Shown here: positions 19,421-28,698 of the stretch, piece by piece
Position numbering within the stretch: position 1 is the stretch's first letter
How the letters are laid out: every line of letters begins with the position of its first letter
Assembly (NCBI RefSeq): GCF_014678725.1
Contig: NZ_CP061497.1
Span: forward strand, 682,001-746,000
DNA from: Thermomonas sp. XSG
Lineage (GTDB): Bacteria > Pseudomonadota > Gammaproteobacteria > Xanthomonadales > Xanthomonadaceae
Reading direction: 5' to 3'
DNA: 64,000 nucleotides
Notes under the pieces: generated by a model
What the model was told of the DNA's origin: nothing
What the model saw: only the letters and a program-made list of their open reading frames with translations
Database searches by the model: none
Made by a program: the position numbers and the translations under genes

Positions 19421-22400
19421 ATGCCCGCCCGTTTCGTCCACCTGCACCTGCACACTGAATTCTCGCTGGCGGATTCCACCATCCGCGTACCCGAGAAGCC
19501 CGACTATGCGCGCCCGGAAAAGGCCGGCGACCGGCCCAACCTGCTCAGCCGCGCGGTGGAACTGCAGCTGCCGGCGCTGGCGGTCACCGATCGCAACAAC
19601 CTGTTCGCGCTGGTCAAGTTCTACAAGGCGGCAGAAAGCGTGGGCATCAAACCCATCGCCGGCGCCGACGTGCTGGTGGCAGACGGCGGCGATGCGCCCT
19701 CCCAGCTCACCCTGCTGTGCCGCGACCAGGACGGCTACCTCAGCCTGTCGCGTCTGCTCAGCCGGGCCTGGTTGGAGGGCCAGCGCGGCGACTGCGTGGC
19801 GATCGAGCCGGAATGGCTGCGCGACGACCATGCCGGCCTGTTCGCGATCGCCGGTCGCGCCAGCCTGGCCGGGCGGCTGGTGCAGGCCAATCGCCATGAC
19901 GTCGCCGAAGCGCAGCTGGCGGAATGGCGCCGGGTGTTCGGGGACGACCTGCACCTGGAGCTGACCCGCACCGGCCGCGACGGCGAGGAGGCGTTCAACC
20001 AGTTCGCCCTGCACGCATCCGGCAAGCTCGGCCTGCCGGTGGTGGCCAGCAACGACGTGCGTTTCCTCGATGCCACCGGGTTCGGCGCGCACGAGGCGCG
20101 GGTATGCATCTCCAGCGGCCGCGTGCTGGATGATCCGCGCCGCCCGCGCGACTACAGCGCGCAACAGTACCTGCGCTCGACCGAGGAAATGGTCGAGCTG
20201 TTCGCCGACGTGCCGGACGCGCTGGACAACACTGTGGCGCTGGCGCAGCGCTGCAACCTCCAGCTGAAGCTGGGCACCTATTTCCTGCCCGCCTACCCGG
20301 TGCCGTCCGACGAGACCCTGGACAGCTGGATCCGCAGCGAATCGCGGCGCGGGCTGGAAGCGCGATTGCAGAAGAACCCGCTGGCACCCGGCAAGACCCG
20401 CGAAGACTACGACGCGCGGCTGGAATTCGAGCTGGACACCATCATCAAGATGGGCTTCCCCGGCTACTTCCTGATCGTGGCCGACTTCATCCAGTGGGGA
20501 AAAAACCAGGGCATCCCGATCGGCCCCGGCCGCGGCTCCGGCGCCGGCTCGCTGGTGGCGTGGGCGCTGCAGATCACCGACCTCGACCCGCTGCCGTACA
20601 ACCTGCTGTTCGAGCGCTTCCTCAACCCGGAACGCGTGTCGATGCCCGACTTCGACATCGACTTCTGCATGGACCGGCGCGACGAGGTCATCGACTACGT
20701 CGCCCGCAAGTACGGCCGCGAGCGGGTTTCGCAGATCATCACCTACGGCACCATGGCCGCCAAGGCGGTGCTGCGCGACACCGGCCGCGTGCTCGGCTTC
20801 GGCTACGGCATGGTGGACGGCATCGCCAAGCTGATCCCCAACATCCTCGGCATCTCGCTGAAGGACGCGATGGGCCAGGGCAAGGGCGGGATGGATGGCG
20901 AGATGGCCTCGCCCGAACTGATCCAGCGCTACGAAAGCGAAGACGACGTCCGCGACCTGATCGACCTGGCGCTGCAGCTGGAGGACCTCACCCGCAACGC
21001 CGGCAAGCACGCCGGCGGCGTGGTGATCGCACCCTCGCCGCTGTCCGACTTCTGCCCGCTGTACGCCGAACACGATCACGGCACGCGGGGCAAGAACCCG
21101 GTCACCCAGTTCGACAAGGACGACGTCGAAGCGGTGGGGCTGGTGAAGTTCGACTTCCTCGGCCTGCGCACGCTGACCATCATCGACTGGGCGGTGAAGG
21201 CGATCAACACGCGTCGCGCGAAGGAAGGCGGTGAACCGGTCGACATCGCCGCGATCCCGCTCGACGACGCGTCCGTCTACCGCAACATCTTCGCCAACGG
21301 CAATACCGGCTCGGTGTTCCAGTTCGAATCCTCCGGCATGCGCCGCGCGCTGAAGGACGCCAAGCCCGACCGCTTCGAGGACCTGATCGCGCTGAACGCG
21401 CTCTATCGCCCCGGCCCGATGGAGATGATCCCGTCGTTCGTGGCGCGAAAGCACGGCACCGAGACGTTCGAATATCCCGACCCCCGCACCAGGGGGATGC
21501 TCCAGGAGACCTACGGCATCATGGTCTACCAGGAGCAGGTCATGCAGATGGCGCAGATCGTCGGCGGCTACTCGCTGGGCGGCGCCGACCTGCTGCGCCG
21601 CGCGATGGGCAAGAAGGTGCCGGCCGAGATGGCCAAGCACCGCGAGATCTTCCGCGAGGGCGCGGCCAAGGGCGGCGTCAGCGCGGCCAAGGCCGACGAG
21701 ATCTTCGACCTGATGGAGAAGTTCGCCGGCTACGGCTTCAACAAGTCGCACGCCGCCGCGTACTCGCTGGTCGCCTACCAGACCGCTTGGCTGAAGCAGC
21801 ATTACCCGGCGGAGTTCATGGCCGCCACCCTGTCCAGCGACATGGACAAGACCGAGAAGGTGGTGGCCTTCCTCGATGAGGCACGCGGCCTCGGCCTGGC
21901 GGTGCTGCCGCCGGACGTGAATGCCTCCGCGTACATGTTCGAGGCGACCACGCCGGACACCATCCGCTACGGCCTGGGCGCGGTGAAGGGCGTGGGCCAG
22001 GGCGTGTGCGAGGCGATCGTGGCGGCCCGCGACGGCGCCGGCCCGTTCCGCGACCTGCTCGACTTCTGCCAGCGCGTCTCCGCCGCAGGCCTCAACAAGC
22101 GCACGCTAGAAGCGCTGATCCACGCCGGCGCGATGGATGCGCTGGCGGTCAACCGCGCCTCGCTGATGCTGCAGCTGCCGGAGGCGATGAAAGCCACCGA
22201 CCAGATGGCGAAGAACCGGGAAGCCGGCATGTTCGACATGTTCGGCGGTGGCGGCGGCGCCGACATCCGCGTGGAACTGCCGGAGACCACCGAGTGGCCG
22301 CTGGCGCAGCTGCTGCAGGGCGAACACGACACGCTGGGCCACTACCTCAGCGGCCATCCCATGGATCCTTACCGGGACGACGTGCAGAAGCTGGTCGGCC

Positions 22401-22993
22401 ACGACCTGTCGGCGTTGGCGGGGATCTGGGAGGGCGCCGCGCGCAGCAGCCGCCCGCAGGAAGGCCGCAGTTGGCGGCCGATGGTGCAGACCGTCGTCGC
22501 AGGCCAGGTCATCGGCATGCGCAAGCGCGGCGAATCGCAGGCCTTCGTGCAGCTGGAGGACGGCCGCGGCCGGATCGAATGCGGCTTCTTCAACGAACAG
22601 TGGCAGGAATTCGCCCCGCTGCTCACCCGCGACCGCATCCTGGTGGTCGAGGGTGGCCTGCGCGAGGACGAGTTCAACGGTGGCTACTCGCTGCGCGCCA
22701 GCCGCTGCTGGGACTTCGCCCAGATCTGCGGCCAGCAGGCACAGCGCATTTCCATTCGCATCGATCTGCGCGTGCCCGGGGCACAGCAGCAGCTGGAGCA
22801 GGTGCTGAAGGCCCATGCCGGCCCGACCCCGGTGCTGCTGGAGGTCGCCACCGCCGCCGGCATCGGCCGGCTGACGGTAGGCGGCGGCCGTGGCCTGCAG
22901 GTGGACGCCAGCCTGCCCGGCCTGCTGCGCAGCCTGCCGGGCGTCAGCACGGTGCAGGTGCAGCTGGCGCGGCCGTGGACGGCGGCCAACTGA
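19421..22993 (+). CDS. dnaE: DNA polymerase III subunit alpha
   Basis: The replicative polymerase catalytic subunit, 1190 residues. Domains in order: N-terminal PHP domain (HLHLHTEFSLADS), palm with the catalytic aspartates in PDFDIDFCMDRRDE (Asp410, Asp412), fingers with NAGKHAGGVVIAPSPL and RPGPMEMIPSFVARK, a tandem HhH region near residue 860-900, an OB fold (about 1000-1075) and a C-terminal tau-binding region. Full length for DnaE1. accA follows after 54 bp, as in E. coli. Confidence 0.98.
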   Translation: MPARFVHLHLHTEFSLADSTIRVPEKPDYARPEKAGDRPNLLSRAVELQLPALAVTDRNNLFALVKFYKAAESVGIKPIAGADVLVADGGDAPSQLTLLCRDQDGYLSLSRLLSRAWLEGQRGDCVAIEPEWLRDDHAGLFAIAGRASLAGRLVQANRHDVAEAQLAEWRRVFGDDLHLELTRTGRDGEEAFNQFALHASGKLGLPVVASNDVRFLDATGFGAHEARVCISSGRVLDDPRRPRDYSAQQYLRSTEEMVELFADVPDALDNTVALAQRCNLQLKLGTYFLPAYPVPSDETLDSWIRSESRRGLEARLQKNPLAPGKTREDYDARLEFELDTIIKMGFPGYFLIVADFIQWGKNQGIPIGPGRGSGAGSLVAWALQITDLDPLPYNLLFERFLNPERVSMPDFDIDFCMDRRDEVIDYVARKYGRERVSQIITYGTMAAKAVLRDTGRVLGFGYGMVDGIAKLIPNILGISLKDAMGQGKGGMDGEMASPELIQRYESEDDVRDLIDLALQLEDLTRNAGKHAGGVVIAPSPLSDFCPLYAEHDHGTRGKNPVTQFDKDDVEAVGLVKFDFLGLRTLTIIDWAVKAINTRRAKEGGEPVDIAAIPLDDASVYRNIFANGNTGSVFQFESSGMRRALKDAKPDRFEDLIALNALYRPGPMEMIPSFVARKHGTETFEYPDPRTRGMLQETYGIMVYQEQVMQMAQIVGGYSLGGADLLRRAMGKKVPAEMAKHREIFREGAAKGGVSAAKADEIFDLMEKFAGYGFNKSHAAAYSLVAYQTAWLKQHYPAEFMAATLSSDMDKTEKVVAFLDEARGLGLAVLPPDVNASAYMFEATTPDTIRYGLGAVKGVGQGVCEAIVAARDGAGPFRDLLDFCQRVSAAGLNKRTLEALIHAGAMDALAVNRASLMLQLPEAMKATDQMAKNREAGMFDMFGGGGGADIRVELPETTEWPLAQLLQGEHDTLGHYLSGHPMDPYRDDVQKLVGHDLSALAGIWEGAARSSRPQEGRSWRPMVQTVVAGQVIGMRKRGESQAFVQLEDGRGRIECGFFNEQWQEFAPLLTRDRILVVEGGLREDEFNGGYSLRASRCWDFAQICGQQAQRISIRIDLRVPGAQQQLEQVLKAHAGPTPVLLEVATAAGIGRLTVGGGRGLQVDASLPGLLRSLPGVSTVQVQLARPWTAAN

Positions 22994-23034
22994 TCCTGCC
23001 AGCCCTACGCCTCGGTACGGCGCCCCCGCTGCGA

Positions 23035-23047
23035 TAAACTCCACGGG
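23035..23047 (+). promoter_or_regulatory. Probable leaderless accA promoter
   Basis: TAAACT (23035-23040) ends seven bases before the accA ATG, so transcription is expected to start at or beside the start codon. No Shine-Dalgarno sequence is needed or seen. Confidence 0.5.
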
Positions 23048-24010
23048 ATGAACCCGAATTACCTCGACTTCGAGCAGCCCATCGCCGACCTGGAGACCAA
23101 GATCCAGGAGCTGCGGCAGGCCAGCGACGGCCCGGCGCTCAACATCGACAAGGAAGTGCAGGCGCTGCAGGACAAGCTGCGCAAGCGCACCGCGACGATC
23201 TTCCGCGACCTCACGCCATGGCAGGTGTCTCAGCTGTCGCGCCACCCGCAGCGGCCATACACGCTGGACTACCTGCGGGTGATCTGCGACGAGTTCCAGG
23301 AACTGGCCGGCGACCGTGCCTTCGCCGACGACCAGGCCATCGTCGGCGGCCTGGCCCGCATCGACGGTCGTCCGGTCATGGTGATCGGCCACGAGAAAGG
23401 CCGGGACACCAAGACCAAGGTGCGCCGCAACTTCGGCATGCCCAAGCCCGAGGGCTACCGCAAGGCACTGCGGCTGATGAAGATGGCGGAGCGCTTCGGC
23501 CTGCCGATCCTGACCTTCATCGACACCCCCGGGGCCTGGCCGGGCATCGACGCGGAGGAGCGCGGCCAGTCCGAGGCCATCGCGCGCAACCTGCTGGAAA
23601 TGGCGGAACTCACGGTGCCGATCCTCTGCACCGTGATCGGCGAAGGCGGCAGCGGCGGCGCACTGGCGATCGGCGTGGGTGACCGCACCATCATGCTGGA
23701 GTACAGCACTTACTCGGTGATTTCACCGGAAGGCTGCGCCTCGATCCTGTGGCGCGATTCCGCCAAGGCCAAGGACGCCGCCGAGCAGCTCGGCATGACC
23801 GCCAAGCGCCTGCATGGGCTGGGCCTGATCGACAAGGTGGTGCGCGAGCCCACCGGCGGCGCGCACCGCAATCCGGTGCAGATGGCCAAGCGCCTGAAGG
23901 CGGTGCTGCTGCGCGAACTGGACGCGCTGGAGAACCTGCCCGCCAACGAACTGCTGGAGCGCCGCTACCGCCGCCTGCGCGCCCTCGGCGCCTACGACCT
24001 GGCCTCCTGA
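23048..24010 (+). CDS. accA: Acetyl-CoA carboxylase carboxyltransferase subunit alpha
   Basis: With AccD forms the carboxyltransferase that moves CO2 from biotinylated AccB to acetyl-CoA, the committed step of fatty acid synthesis. 320 residues, full length, with [14 protein letters not shown] at the N-terminus, [20 protein letters not shown] (positions about 118-137), [19 protein letters not shown] and [15 protein letters not shown]. Confidence 0.97.
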   Translation: MNPNYLDFEQPIADLETKIQELRQASDGPALNIDKEVQALQDKLRKRTATIFRDLTPWQVSQLSRHPQRPYTLDYLRVICDEFQELAGDRAFADDQAIVGGLARIDGRPVMVIGHEKGRDTKTKVRRNFGMPKPEGYRKALRLMKMAERFGLPILTFIDTPGAWPGIDAEERGQSEAIARNLLEMAELTVPILCTVIGEGGSGGALAIGVGDRTIMLEYSTYSVISPEGCASILWRDSAKAKDAAEQLGMTAKRLHGLGLIDKVVREPTGGAHRNPVQMAKRLKAVLLRELDALENLPANELLERRYRRLRALGAYDLAS

Positions 24011-24068
24011 TCCCGGCACGCTGGGCCCGCCCGGCGATGCGTCGCGACCTGCCGCGCAGGCGTCGCCC

Positions 24069-24080
24069 TACACTGGCGGC
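24069..24080 (+). promoter_or_regulatory. Probable leaderless tilS promoter
   Basis: TACACT (24069-24074) followed by exactly six bases and the ATG; no ribosome binding site precedes the gene. Confidence 0.5.
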
Positions 24081-25403
24081 ATGCGCCTGCCCAACCCGCC
24101 GCTGCCGTCACCGATCCTGCTGGGTTTCAGCGGCGGGCTCGACTCCAGCGTGCTGCTGCAGCTGCTCGCTACGGATCCCGGCATCCGCAGCCGCGGCCTG
24201 CGTGCGCTGCACGTCCACCACGGCCTGCATGCGGACGCCGATGCCTGGGCGGCACACTGCCGGCGCGTCTGCGCAGCGCTGGACGTGCCGCTGGAAGTCG
24301 TCCGCGTCCAGGTCAACCTGAGCGCGGGGCTGGGCGTGGAAGGCGCCGCACGCGCCGCCCGTCATGCCGCCTTTGCCGCAGCGCTGGGCGATGGCGAAAT
24401 CCTCGCCCTGGCCCATCATCGCGACGACCAGGCCGAGACCTTCCTGCTGCGCGCACTGCGCGGCGCCGGCGCAGACGGGCTGGCGGCGATGCGGCCGTGG
24501 CGCCGCCACGCGCGCGGCTGGCTGTGGCGCCCGCTGCTCGAGCTGCCGCGGGCAGCGCTACAGGACCACGCCGCGTCGCAACACCTGCAGTGGATCGACG
24601 ATCCCGCCAATATGAACGCAGACTTCGACCGCAACTTCCTGCGCAATGCGGTCCTGCCCCTGCTCCGCCAGCGCTGGCCGGACGCCCCCGGCAGCTTCGC
24701 CCGCAGCGCCGCGCTGTGCGCACAGGCCGTCGACCTGCTGGAGACCGAAGACGCGGCAGCGCTGGCAGCTGCCCGCGGCGATCCGCAGACGCTGGAGATC
24801 CGCATGCTGCAGGCGATGCCGGAAGCGCGCCGGGCGCGCGTGCTGCGGCGCTGGATCGCGGATTTACAGCTGCCGCCGCTGCCGGGCAACGGCATCGCCC
24901 GCATCGAGCATGAACTGCTGGCCAGCAGGCGGGATGCCAGCCCGCAATTTGACTGGCAGGGCGCGCGGGTCTGGCGCTGGCGCGGGCTGCTGCACGCAGA
25001 CGTGCAGCGTGCTTCGCTGCCAACCGACTGGGCCCAAGCTTGGGATGGCCGCGCGGCACTGCTGATGCCAGCTGGCGAGCGCCTGCAGCTGGTGGGCGCA
25101 CCAGGCTTCGACGCACCGTTGCGCGTGCATGCCCGGCAAGGCGGCGAACGCATCGTGCTGCCGGGACGCCGCCATTCGCATGCGCTCAAGCACGTGCTGC
25201 AGCACGCCGGCATGCCGCCGTGGCAACGCGCCCGTTTGCCGCTGCTGTCGGCCGCCGACGGCTCCCTGCTGGCAGCGGGGGATAAGATCTTGTCGGCGCC
25301 CATGGCGGCATGGCTGTCGGCGCATGGCGCCCATCTGTCGCTCTCCCGACCGGTCCCTGAGCGCGCGGAGGGCGACAGCGGAGGAACGGCCGCGCTGGCG
25401 TAA
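24081..25403 (+). CDS. tilS: tRNA(Ile)-lysidine synthetase
   Basis: Converts C34 of the CAU-anticodon tRNA-Ile to lysidine so it reads AUA codons. The ATP pyrophosphatase P-loop SGGLDS (17-22) is followed by HVHHGLHADAD, AHHRDDQAETFLLRALRGAG and DDPANMNADFDRNFLRN, then the C-terminal tRNA-recognition domains. 440 residues, the usual gammaproteobacterial length. Confidence 0.96.
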   Translation: MRLPNPPLPSPILLGFSGGLDSSVLLQLLATDPGIRSRGLRALHVHHGLHADADAWAAHCRRVCAALDVPLEVVRVQVNLSAGLGVEGAARAARHAAFAAALGDGEILALAHHRDDQAETFLLRALRGAGADGLAAMRPWRRHARGWLWRPLLELPRAALQDHAASQHLQWIDDPANMNADFDRNFLRNAVLPLLRQRWPDAPGSFARSAALCAQAVDLLETEDAAALAAARGDPQTLEIRMLQAMPEARRARVLRRWIADLQLPPLPGNGIARIEHELLASRRDASPQFDWQGARVWRWRGLLHADVQRASLPTDWAQAWDGRAALLMPAGERLQLVGAPGFDAPLRVHARQGGERIVLPGRRHSHALKHVLQHAGMPPWQRARLPLLSAADGSLLAAGDKILSAPMAAWLSAHGAHLSLSRPVPERAEGDSGGTAALA

Positions 25404-25412
25404 ACTGCACGC
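25401..25412 (+). promoter_or_regulatory. Probable leaderless xseB promoter
   Basis: TAAACT (25401-25406) overlaps the tilS stop codon and lies six bases before the xseB ATG. Confidence 0.45.
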
Positions 25413-25676
25413 ATGGCCAAGAAACCCGCCCCCGACATTTCCCCCGTCGCCGACTTCGAACAATCGATGCTGGCGCTGGAAGACCTGGTCGGCCGGATGG
25501 AAGCCGGCGAGATGACGCTGGAAGAATCGCTGGCCGCCTACGAGCGTGGCGTCGGCCTGTACCGCCGCTGCCAGGGCGCGCTGGAGCAGGCCGAGCTGCG
25601 CGTGCGCCTGCTCGATGATCCCGCCAGCCCTGGCGATGCCCGCGAGTTCGACGCCGGCGACGATGGCTGCGCCTGA
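25413..25676 (+). CDS. xseB: Exodeoxyribonuclease VII small subunit
   Basis: Small helical subunit that binds in several copies to XseA to form ExoVII, a single-strand DNA exonuclease. 87 residues with the conserved core [19 protein letters not shown] and [18 protein letters not shown]. The end overlaps the ispA start by 14 bases, a common xseB-ispA arrangement. xseA is not in the window. Confidence 0.95.
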   Translation: MAKKPAPDISPVADFEQSMLALEDLVGRMEAGEMTLEESLAAYERGVGLYRRCQGALEQAELRVRLLDDPASPGDAREFDAGDDGCA

Positions 25677-26538
25677 TTTCGCGCCGTGGCGCATGCGCGC
25701 CGAAGCCGCGCTCGAACGTGCCCTGCCCGACCCCGCTACCGCCCCGCGGCGCCTGCACGCAGCGATGCGCCACGGTGTCCTCAACGGCGGCAAGCGCATG
25801 CGCCCGCTGCTGGTGTACGCCACCGGCACCGCGCTGGGCGCACGCGAGGCCGACCTGGACGCCGCCGCCGCCGCGGTGGAACTGGTGCACTGCTATTCGC
25901 TGGTCCATGACGACCTGCCGGCGATGGACGACGACGACCTGCGCCGTGGCCAGCCCACGGTGCACGTCGCCTTCGACGAAGCCACCGCCATCCTCGCCGG
26001 AGATGCGCTCCAGACGCTGGCGTTCGAGGCCCTGGCGGCCGCACCGCAAGCGCCCGCACAGCGCATCGCGATGCTTGCCGAACTGGCCCGCGCCTCCGGC
26101 GTGGCCGGCATGTGCGGCGGGCAGGCGCTGGATATCGATGCCACCGGCCAGGCCATCGCGCTGATCGAACTGGAGCGCTTGCACGCGCTGAAAACCGGCG
26201 CGCTGCTGCGCTGCGCGGTGCGCCTGGGTGCGCTGGCCGCCAACGCGACGCCGGCGCAGGCGGAACAACTCGACCGTTACGCCGACGCGCTGGGGCTGGC
26301 CTATCAGGTGCGCGACGACCTGCTGGACATCGAGGGCGACGCCGCCACGCTGGGCAAGACCGCCGGCAAGGACATCGCGCAGGACAAGGCGACCTTCCCG
26401 GCGCTGCTCGGCGTCGACGCCAGCCGCGCCCGGCTTGAAGAACTATCGGCAGTCATGCGACAGGCGCTCGACGCACTGGATGCCGAGACCGGCGCACTGC
26501 ACGCGCTGGCGCGGCAGGTCGTCGAACGCAGCCACTGA
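25663..26538 (+). CDS. ispA: Farnesyl diphosphate synthase (polyprenyl synthetase)
   Basis: Condenses IPP with DMAPP and GPP to make FPP, the substrate of UppS. The 291 residues contain the first aspartate-rich motif DDLPAMDDD (83-91) and the second in [13 protein letters not shown], with [10 protein letters not shown] for IPP binding and [10 protein letters not shown]. The start at 25663 lies inside xseB and gives the standard length; a larger frame upstream is not conserved. Confidence 0.95.
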   Translation: MAAPDFAPWRMRAEAALERALPDPATAPRRLHAAMRHGVLNGGKRMRPLLVYATGTALGAREADLDAAAAAVELVHCYSLVHDDLPAMDDDDLRRGQPTVHVAFDEATAILAGDALQTLAFEALAAAPQAPAQRIAMLAELARASGVAGMCGGQALDIDATGQAIALIELERLHALKTGALLRCAVRLGALAANATPAQAEQLDRYADALGLAYQVRDDLLDIEGDAATLGKTAGKDIAQDKATFPALLGVDASRARLEELSAVMRQALDALDAETGALHALARQVVERSH

Positions 26539-26569
26539 TCCACGCGACGGATCCCCAACTGCGCCTGCG

Positions 26570-27556
26570 CTAACGCATGCGCAGCGCAGCTGGCGAACAC
26601 AGCTTGCCGCGCCGATGCGCCGTCCGCAGCACCAGCACCACCGCCATCGCGATGACCGCGATCACCAGTAGCGAATTTTCCGGGCCAAACATTCCGCCGG
26701 TCAGCCAGTCCGGGCCGGCAAGGCGGGTTTCCAGCGGCGCCAGCGCGCGCCAGTCCCCGATGCCGGATAGCGGTACGCCGCTGAGCAGGATGCTGAAGTT
26801 CCATGCCGCATGGTGTGCAGCCGACACCCACAGGTTGCGGGTCAGCACGAACACTCCGCCCCACAGCAGCCCCAACAAGGTGACCGATACCAGCACGGCC
26901 ATGGCGTCGGCACTGCCGCCGTCCTGCACGTTGGCCAGATGCGGCAGGGCGAACACCAGCGCCTGCACCGCCAGCGCAACACCGGTTCCCCAGGCCCGCT
27001 CCAGCACCTGCAGCAGCAGGCAGCGGTACAGCAGTTCTTCCAGAGTTGCGGCGATGCCGATCACCGCGGCAGCGCCAAGCAACCCCGATGTTGCCGGCCG
27101 GTGCTGCACCAGCTCGTAAGCGCCCAGTCCGAACAGCGCGGCAATCGGCAGCACCACCAATGCCGCCCCCGCGATGCCGCCCAGTGCCAATGCCCACGGC
27201 TGCAGCCGCAGCTCGGTCGCATCGCGCTTGTCGTGGACGCGCACGTAGGCCCAATAGCCCAGCATCGCGGCAAGGAAGATGCCGGCACGCCGGATCCCGC
27301 TCAGTGCGCCGGAGCCGGGCTGGAACATCGCCTCGATCCCCGGCAGCAGCCCTTGCCGGAACGCGAACATCGCCCCCAGCACCGCCGCGCCACCCAGCAA
27401 CAATGCCCACAGCACCCCGCCGATGGCGCGCAGGTGGCGCCCGGCGGCTGTTTCTGTCGACGCGGCCGCCGCGCCCATATCGAGGGCGGTCGAGCCGGCT
27501 GCGACTGTTGCCGGCCCACCCCGCGCGGTCACTGTTCCTGTGCAGTCGCTGCGCAT
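26570..27556 (-). CDS. CPBP-family intramembrane glutamic endopeptidase
   Basis: A 328-residue membrane protein with about eight predicted helices. The C-terminal half has the three CPBP (Abi/CAAX-protease-like) motifs: EELLYRCLLLQ (two glutamates and arginine), FALPH, and HHAAWNF. Bacterial members are Rce1-like proteases with mostly unknown substrates. The start at 27556 is chosen for a GAGG five bases upstream. It begins 7 bp after the DUF4870 gene stop, so the two are probably cotranscribed. Convergent with ispA. Confidence 0.85.
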   Translation of the reverse strand: MRSDCTGTVTARGGPATVAAGSTALDMGAAAASTETAAGRHLRAIGGVLWALLLGGAAVLGAMFAFRQGLLPGIEAMFQPGSGALSGIRRAGIFLAAMLGYWAYVRVHDKRDATELRLQPWALALGGIAGAALVVLPIAALFGLGAYELVQHRPATSGLLGAAAVIGIAATLEELLYRCLLLQVLERAWGTGVALAVQALVFALPHLANVQDGGSADAMAVLVSVTLLGLLWGGVFVLTRNLWVSAAHHAAWNFSILLSGVPLSGIGDWRALAPLETRLAGPDWLTGGMFGPENSLLVIAVIAMAVVLVLRTAHRRGKLCSPAALRMR

Positions 27557-27563
27557 CCCCGCC

Positions 27564-28004
27564 TCACAGCAGACGCAGGGTGAAGGGATAGCGGTAGCTT
27601 TCCCCATTCAAGGCCTTGAACGTGGCGATGACGCTGCACACCAGCCAGCTCACCGCCACCACCCCCGCCAGCAACACCAGCACCAGCCCGGCCGGCAGGG
27701 TGACGATGGCGCCGATGCCCAGGGTCAACACGGTCGCGCCCACCAGCACCACGCCGGTGATCGCCAGCGCACAGGTCAGCAGGAACATGGTCAGGTTGAA
27801 GTTGAACGCCTCGCGCGCGTGTTCGGCGACGAAGGCGGAATCGTTCTTCTTCAGGAAATAGACCGCCAGGCCCGCCAGCATCCCGGCCACACCCGCGGTC
27901 CAGCTGGTCATGAAGGCCAGCAGCAGGGCGCCCGCATGCACGCCAGCGGCCCAGCCACGCTCGCCCTGGGCGGTCGACAGCGTCTGCATCTGCACGGTTT
28001 CCAT
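27564..28004 (-). CDS. DUF4870-like membrane protein (first of a pair)
   Basis: 146 residues with three to four membrane segments. The pattern VHAGALLLAFMTSWTAGVAG, FVAEHAREAFNFNLT and C-terminal NGESYRYPFTLRLL matches DUF4870, whose members look Tic20-like; function unknown. The start at 28004 has AGGAGA upstream. It precedes the CPBP protease gene and follows a paralogue beyond a terminator. Confidence 0.82.
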   Translation of the reverse strand: METVQMQTLSTAQGERGWAAGVHAGALLLAFMTSWTAGVAGMLAGLAVYFLKKNDSAFVAEHAREAFNFNLTMFLLTCALAITGVVLVGATVLTLGIGAIVTLPAGLVLVLLAGVVAVSWLVCSVIATFKALNGESYRYPFTLRLL

Positions 28005-28134
28005 TGTCGTCTCCTGCCGGAACCATTCCGGTATGGATCGATGATGGCGGCGCCTTGCCACCGCGCAAGCGGGCACGCGACGAAACCGGGCGTGGCGCGA
28101 CGGAGGGCCGCGCCGGGGCATCGAATGCGGCCCC

Positions 28135-28168
28135 AAAACGGACGAGCCCGGGCAAGCCCGGGCTCGTC
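28135..28168 (-). terminator. Terminator after the second DUF4870 gene
   Basis: A perfect 13-bp stem (arms 28141-28153 and 28156-28168) with a minimal loop, followed on the reverse strand by CGTTTTGGGG. It lies between the two DUF4870 genes and separates their transcripts, at least in part. Confidence 0.75.
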
Positions 28169-28190
28169 GCACTCGTTTGGACCGCCGGGC

Positions 28191-28610
28191 TTACTTCACC
28201 AGACGGATGGTCAGCGGATAGCGGTAAGCCACGCCGTCGTTGGCCTTGACCGCCGCCAGGATCACCAGCACCAGCGCACCGATGCCCACCACCATTGCCA
28301 CCGGCACGGTCAGCAGCGCGCCAATGCCGATGGTGAGGATGGTGAAGATCAGCAGCAGCAGGAAGATCGCCGACACGGTGATGTTGAAGTTCAGCGCTTC
28401 CTTGGCCTGGTCGGCCACGAACGGCATCTCGTCCTTCTTCATCAGCCAGATCACCAGCGGGCCGATGAAGAAGCCCCAGCCGCCCAGTGCCGACGTCAGC
28501 AGGCCACCCACCAGCGCGGACAGGTGGGCAAACATCGCCCACTGGCGCTCTTCCTTGGAAGGCCCGACGGGCGGCGGTGGCGGCGTGGCGACGGTATCGT
28601 TCTGGTCCAT
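28191..28610 (-). CDS. DUF4870-like membrane protein (second of a pair)
   Basis: 139 residues: a proline-rich N-terminus (TPPPPPVGP), then KEERQWAMFAHLSALVGG, FVADQAKEALNFNITVS and C-terminal GVAYRYPLTIRLVK, the DUF4870 pattern with three to four membrane segments. Clearly paralogous to the 27564-28004 product (shared EA.NFN and YRYP..-RL). The start at 28610 has GGGGA upstream. Function unknown. Confidence 0.85.
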   Translation of the reverse strand: MDQNDTVATPPPPPVGPSKEERQWAMFAHLSALVGGLLTSALGGWGFFIGPLVIWLMKKDEMPFVADQAKEALNFNITVSAIFLLLLIFTILTIGIGALLTVPVAMVVGIGALVLVILAAVKANDGVAYRYPLTIRLVK

Positions 28611-28698
28611 GAATTTCCCCGATTGGTCATACGGCATCGATTGCCGCGTCCGGGAGGATAACGCGAACCGGTGACGCTTTCGGCCATCGTCAGGGCCG

